Positions 6,944 through 8,288 of a stretch of 8,288 nucleotides of DNA are shown in pieces. This DNA is from Blastocatellia bacterium (lineage in GTDB: Bacteria > Acidobacteriota > Blastocatellia > Chloracidobacteriales > JADJPF01): the NCBI GenBank assembly GCA_016789295.1, contig JAEUQL010000021.1:7784-16071 (forward strand), in the 5' to 3' direction. The stretch's first letter is position 1. Each line of letters starts with the position of its first letter. The notes below the pieces were generated by a model. It was not told the DNA's origin. It did not search any database and saw nothing but the letters and a program-made list of their open reading frames with translations. A program made the translations under genes and the position numbers.

Positions 6944-7036
6944 AACTCTATATTTCATTCACAATCTTGATGCTTAGCATACACTATCAAAATTAGACCA
7001 GATTTTGTCCCCTTTACAGGCGATCCGTTTTTCTAT

Positions 7037-7056
7037 CCTTGGCATAAATGCCAAGG
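7037..7056 (-). repeat. IS605-type left-end hairpin
   Basis: CCTTGGCA (7037-7044) and TGCCAAGG (7049-7056) form a perfect 8-bp stem around a 4-nt loop. Its position about 94 bp upstream of the tnpB start and a few bases from a TTTAA motif fits the left-end palindrome of an IS200/IS605 element. Confidence 0.6.
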
Positions 7057-7080
7057 TCTTAAAAGCACGTAAGCGATAAA

Positions 7081-7140
7081 AGAATTTCTGATACTCTGTG
7101 CACTAGTGACTACTTGAACACAGAGTATCTCAGAAAATCT
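7081..7140 (+). terminator. Long imperfect hairpin, possible displaced terminator of the second TPR gene
   Basis: AGAATTTCTGATACTCTGTG (7081-7100) pairs with 7119-7140 (CACAGAGTA, then a two-base bulge, then TCAGAAAATCT) with one further mismatch. The stem is about 20 bp with an 18-nt loop that itself contains CACTAGTG. The trailing sequence has only a weak TCTTT run. If the transposon remnant is removed, the stem starts about 26 nt after the second TPR stop, a normal place for a terminator. It could also act upstream of the kinase gene. Confidence 0.45.
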
Positions 7141-7166
7141 TTAAGATCCAAAAATGTCTTCTAAGC

Positions 7167-7196
7167 TTGCGTCTTTTGATTCTCAGCTAGTATTAT
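7167..7196 (+). promoter_or_regulatory. Candidate promoter of the Ser/Thr kinase gene
   Basis: TTGCGT (7167-7172), an 18-bp spacer and TATTAT (7191-7196) give a plausible but weak -35/-10 pair. Transcription would start near 7203, at the first of two direct repeats. Confidence 0.35.
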
Positions 7197-7200
7197 TGCA

Positions 7201-7245
7201 AAAACGTCCGAATCTTCTCTAATTTTTTCAAAACGTCCGGAATCT
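7201..7245 (+). repeat. Direct repeat AAAACGTCCG(G)AATCT upstream of the kinase start
   Basis: AAAACGTCCGAATCT (7201-7215) recurs as AAAACGTCCGGAATCT (7230-7245), identical but for one inserted G and spaced 29-30 bp, about three helical turns. The first copy sits at the likely transcription start; the second ends at the base before the kinase ATG and occupies the ribosome-binding position, where only a weak CCGGA-like site is seen. This arrangement suits an operator or a translational control element. Confidence 0.5.
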
Positions 7246-8288
7246 ATGAAAGAGTGCCCTTCTTGCAGGCGCTGTTACGACGACAAATCTAATTTCTGTC
7301 CCATTGATGGCATTGGCTTGACCCTTAGCCTATCTGGGCCTCGGTTATTGGGAGGAAAGTACCGACTTGAAAGACTCATTGCTCGTGGTGGGATGGGGGC
7401 GATCTACCAAGCAGTACAAGAAGAGCTTTCACGGTTGATTGCAATAAAGGTGCTCAACCCAGAGTTTGTTAATAACCCAACAGCTCTAGAAAGGTTTCGT
7501 CGTGAAGCTCTTGCCTCAGCTAACCTCAAACACCCTAATATTGTAACTATTTATGACTTTGGTGTAACTCCATCGGGTAGTTCATTTATAGCTATGGAGT
7601 TCTTAAAAGGTCGGTCATTGAGTGTTCTTTTAGAACAAGAAGGAAAGCTTGGCCTTGATAGAACGTTGAAGATCATAGAACCAATATGCCAAGCACTCAC
7701 AGAAGCGCATCATAAAGGCATCATCCACCGAGATCTTAAGCCTGACAATATAATGCTTGAACAGAGTGGAACAAATGAAGTTGTCAAGGTAGTAGATTTT
7801 GGATTGGCAAAACTTAAACAGCGTGCTGAACAGAGAAGGATTACAGGTAACCTAGTTGTTGGGACTTTCGACTATATGTCTCCAGAACAGTGCCAATCCC
7901 TTGACCTCGATCCAACTTCTGATATCTACTCTCTAGGAGTGATGCTCTATGAGATGCTCACAGGTCGAGTCCCTTTTCATAGCCAATCACGCTTGGCTAC
8001 GATATACCAACATATAAACGAACCACCAAGGCCGCCTCGTGAATTTGCCCCTGAAATTCCACAATTGGTAGAGAGTGTTATCTTGAAAGCTCTTGCCAAA
8101 GATCCAAGAGATCGCCAGCAGTCTTCTAAAGAGCTTTTTGAGGAATTGGTAGAAGCCTCTCAAGATGTAAGTCTGGCTTCTGGAGTATCGAATAGACAAC
8201 AACGCCTGCTAGAGGATACAGGAAAACTTATTAAGCCTGAAGCAGAACGCAAAAAGATTAACTCTGCGTTAAAAAAGCATCTAGTTTT
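7246..8288 (+). CDS. Hanks-type Ser/Thr protein kinase with N-terminal cysteine ribbon, C-terminus beyond the window
   Basis: There are 347 complete codons from ATG 7246 to the right edge with no stop. An in-frame stop at 7177-7179 and no other ATG make this start likely. Residues 4-22 (C4, C7, C10, C18, then PIDG) form a short zinc-ribbon-like motif. The kinase domain spans about 37-300. It has a glycine loop RGGMG at 47-51, ATP-anchoring K68 in AIKVL, E87 in helix C, catalytic HRDLKPDN at 161-168 (D163), metal-binding DFG at 184-186, activation-loop end MSPEQ at 211-215, and DIYSLGVMLYEMLTGRVPF at 226-244. All catalytic residues are present, so it should be active and phosphorylate Ser/Thr of cytoplasmic targets. 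Relatives usually continue into a membrane segment and sensor or TPR domains; that part is not in the window. The 302-347 region is charged and helical, probably a linker. Confidence 0.93.
   Translation, partial: MKECPSCRRCYDDKSNFCPIDGIGLTLSLSGPRLLGGKYRLERLIARGGMGAIYQAVQEELSRLIAIKVLNPEFVNNPTALERFRREALASANLKHPNIVTIYDFGVTPSGSSFIAMEFLKGRSLSVLLEQEGKLGLDRTLKIIEPICQALTEAHHKGIIHRDLKPDNIMLEQSGTNEVVKVVDFGLAKLKQRAEQRRITGNLVVGTFDYMSPEQCQSLDLDPTSDIYSLGVMLYEMLTGRVPFHSQSRLATIYQHINEPPRPPREFAPEIPQLVESVILKALAKDPRDRQQSSKELFEELVEASQDVSLASGVSNRQQRLLEDTGKLIKPEAERKKINSALKKHLV

Larger units (their letters stand above)
6724..7058 (-). mobile_element. Internally deleted IS200/IS605 (IS1341-type, tnpB) element, MITE-like
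   Basis: Read on the minus strand, the order matches a tnpB-only IS605-family element. It has a left-end hairpin CCTTGGCA-TTTA-TGCCAAGG (7056-7037), about 90 bp of leader, a TnpB start at 6943 (MLQAYKYRLK), a TnpB-like C-terminal tail ending at 6784, and then the right-end hairpin CCCCGTTT...AAACGGGG (6752-6733) followed by GGATGT. IS605-family right ends commonly read AATCCCC...GGGGAGGATGT; that is from memory. About 350 codons of tnpB are missing, so the element cannot encode nuclease, and no TnpA is present. The outer limits are estimates: the left end is placed after TTTAA (7063-7059 on the minus strand), a plausible target/TAM motif. No terminal inverted repeats or target duplication are expected for this family. 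Confidence 0.72.

Noticed and set aside
7987..8202. 71-codon minus-strand frame inside the kinase gene
   Set aside because: It is antisense to the conserved C-lobe of the kinase and has no recognisable features.
1..8288. CRISPR array, prophage or defence island
   Set aside because: No regularly spaced repeats, integrase, capsid or nuclease-helicase genes were seen; the only mobile trace is the IS605 remnant.

Overview
The window looks like chromosomal DNA of a Gram-negative, outer-membrane bacterium, most likely an acidobacterium (inference). The clues are a LptC/OstA-type LPS-transport protein encoded directly behind recJ, and a Hanks-type Ser/Thr kinase that opens with a short cysteine ribbon (CPSC...FCPIDG), a form I associate with Acidobacteriota. 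The base composition is visibly AT-leaning. I cannot place it more precisely.

Layout. Positions 1-4011 on the minus strand hold a two-gene unit: recJ (2257-4011), then a large LptC/OstA-like gene (2257 down to the left edge, 752 codons, unfinished). The second start codon shares one base with the recJ stop. Positions 4012-4571 form a 560-bp divergent spacer with a plausible plus-strand promoter and perhaps a decayed gene fragment. On the plus strand, 4572-5582 and 5772-6719 are tandem paralogous genes for exported TPR-like proteins of unknown function; the second has its own promoter with a palindrome at the presumed transcription start. Positions 6720-7245 are non-coding apart from a short mobile-element remnant. 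At 7246 a Ser/Thr kinase begins and runs off the right edge.

The most interesting item is in the 6720-7245 spacer. Read on the minus strand, 6724-7058 has the architecture of an IS200/IS605 (IS1341-type, tnpB-only) transposon with nearly all of tnpB deleted. It runs: left-end hairpin, a recognisable TnpB start (MLQAYKYRLK...), an abrupt out-of-frame join to a TnpB-like C-terminal tail, a strongly structured region where such elements encode their omega (guide) RNA, and the right-end CCCCG...CGGGG hairpin followed by GGATGT. It would be a non-autonomous element that kept both ends and the omega-RNA scaffold but lost the nuclease. The expected guide segment is antisense to the 3' end of the second TPR gene. 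The element also seems to have split that gene from a long hairpin at 7081-7140 that would otherwise lie about 26 nt past its stop codon.

Working together: RecJ is cytoplasmic DNA repair and the LptC/OstA protein is envelope biogenesis, so their pairing is probably positional. The TPR pair are predicted periplasmic or lipid-free secreted proteins without a visible partner. The kinase is a cytoplasmic signalling protein with a repeat-containing promoter region of its own.
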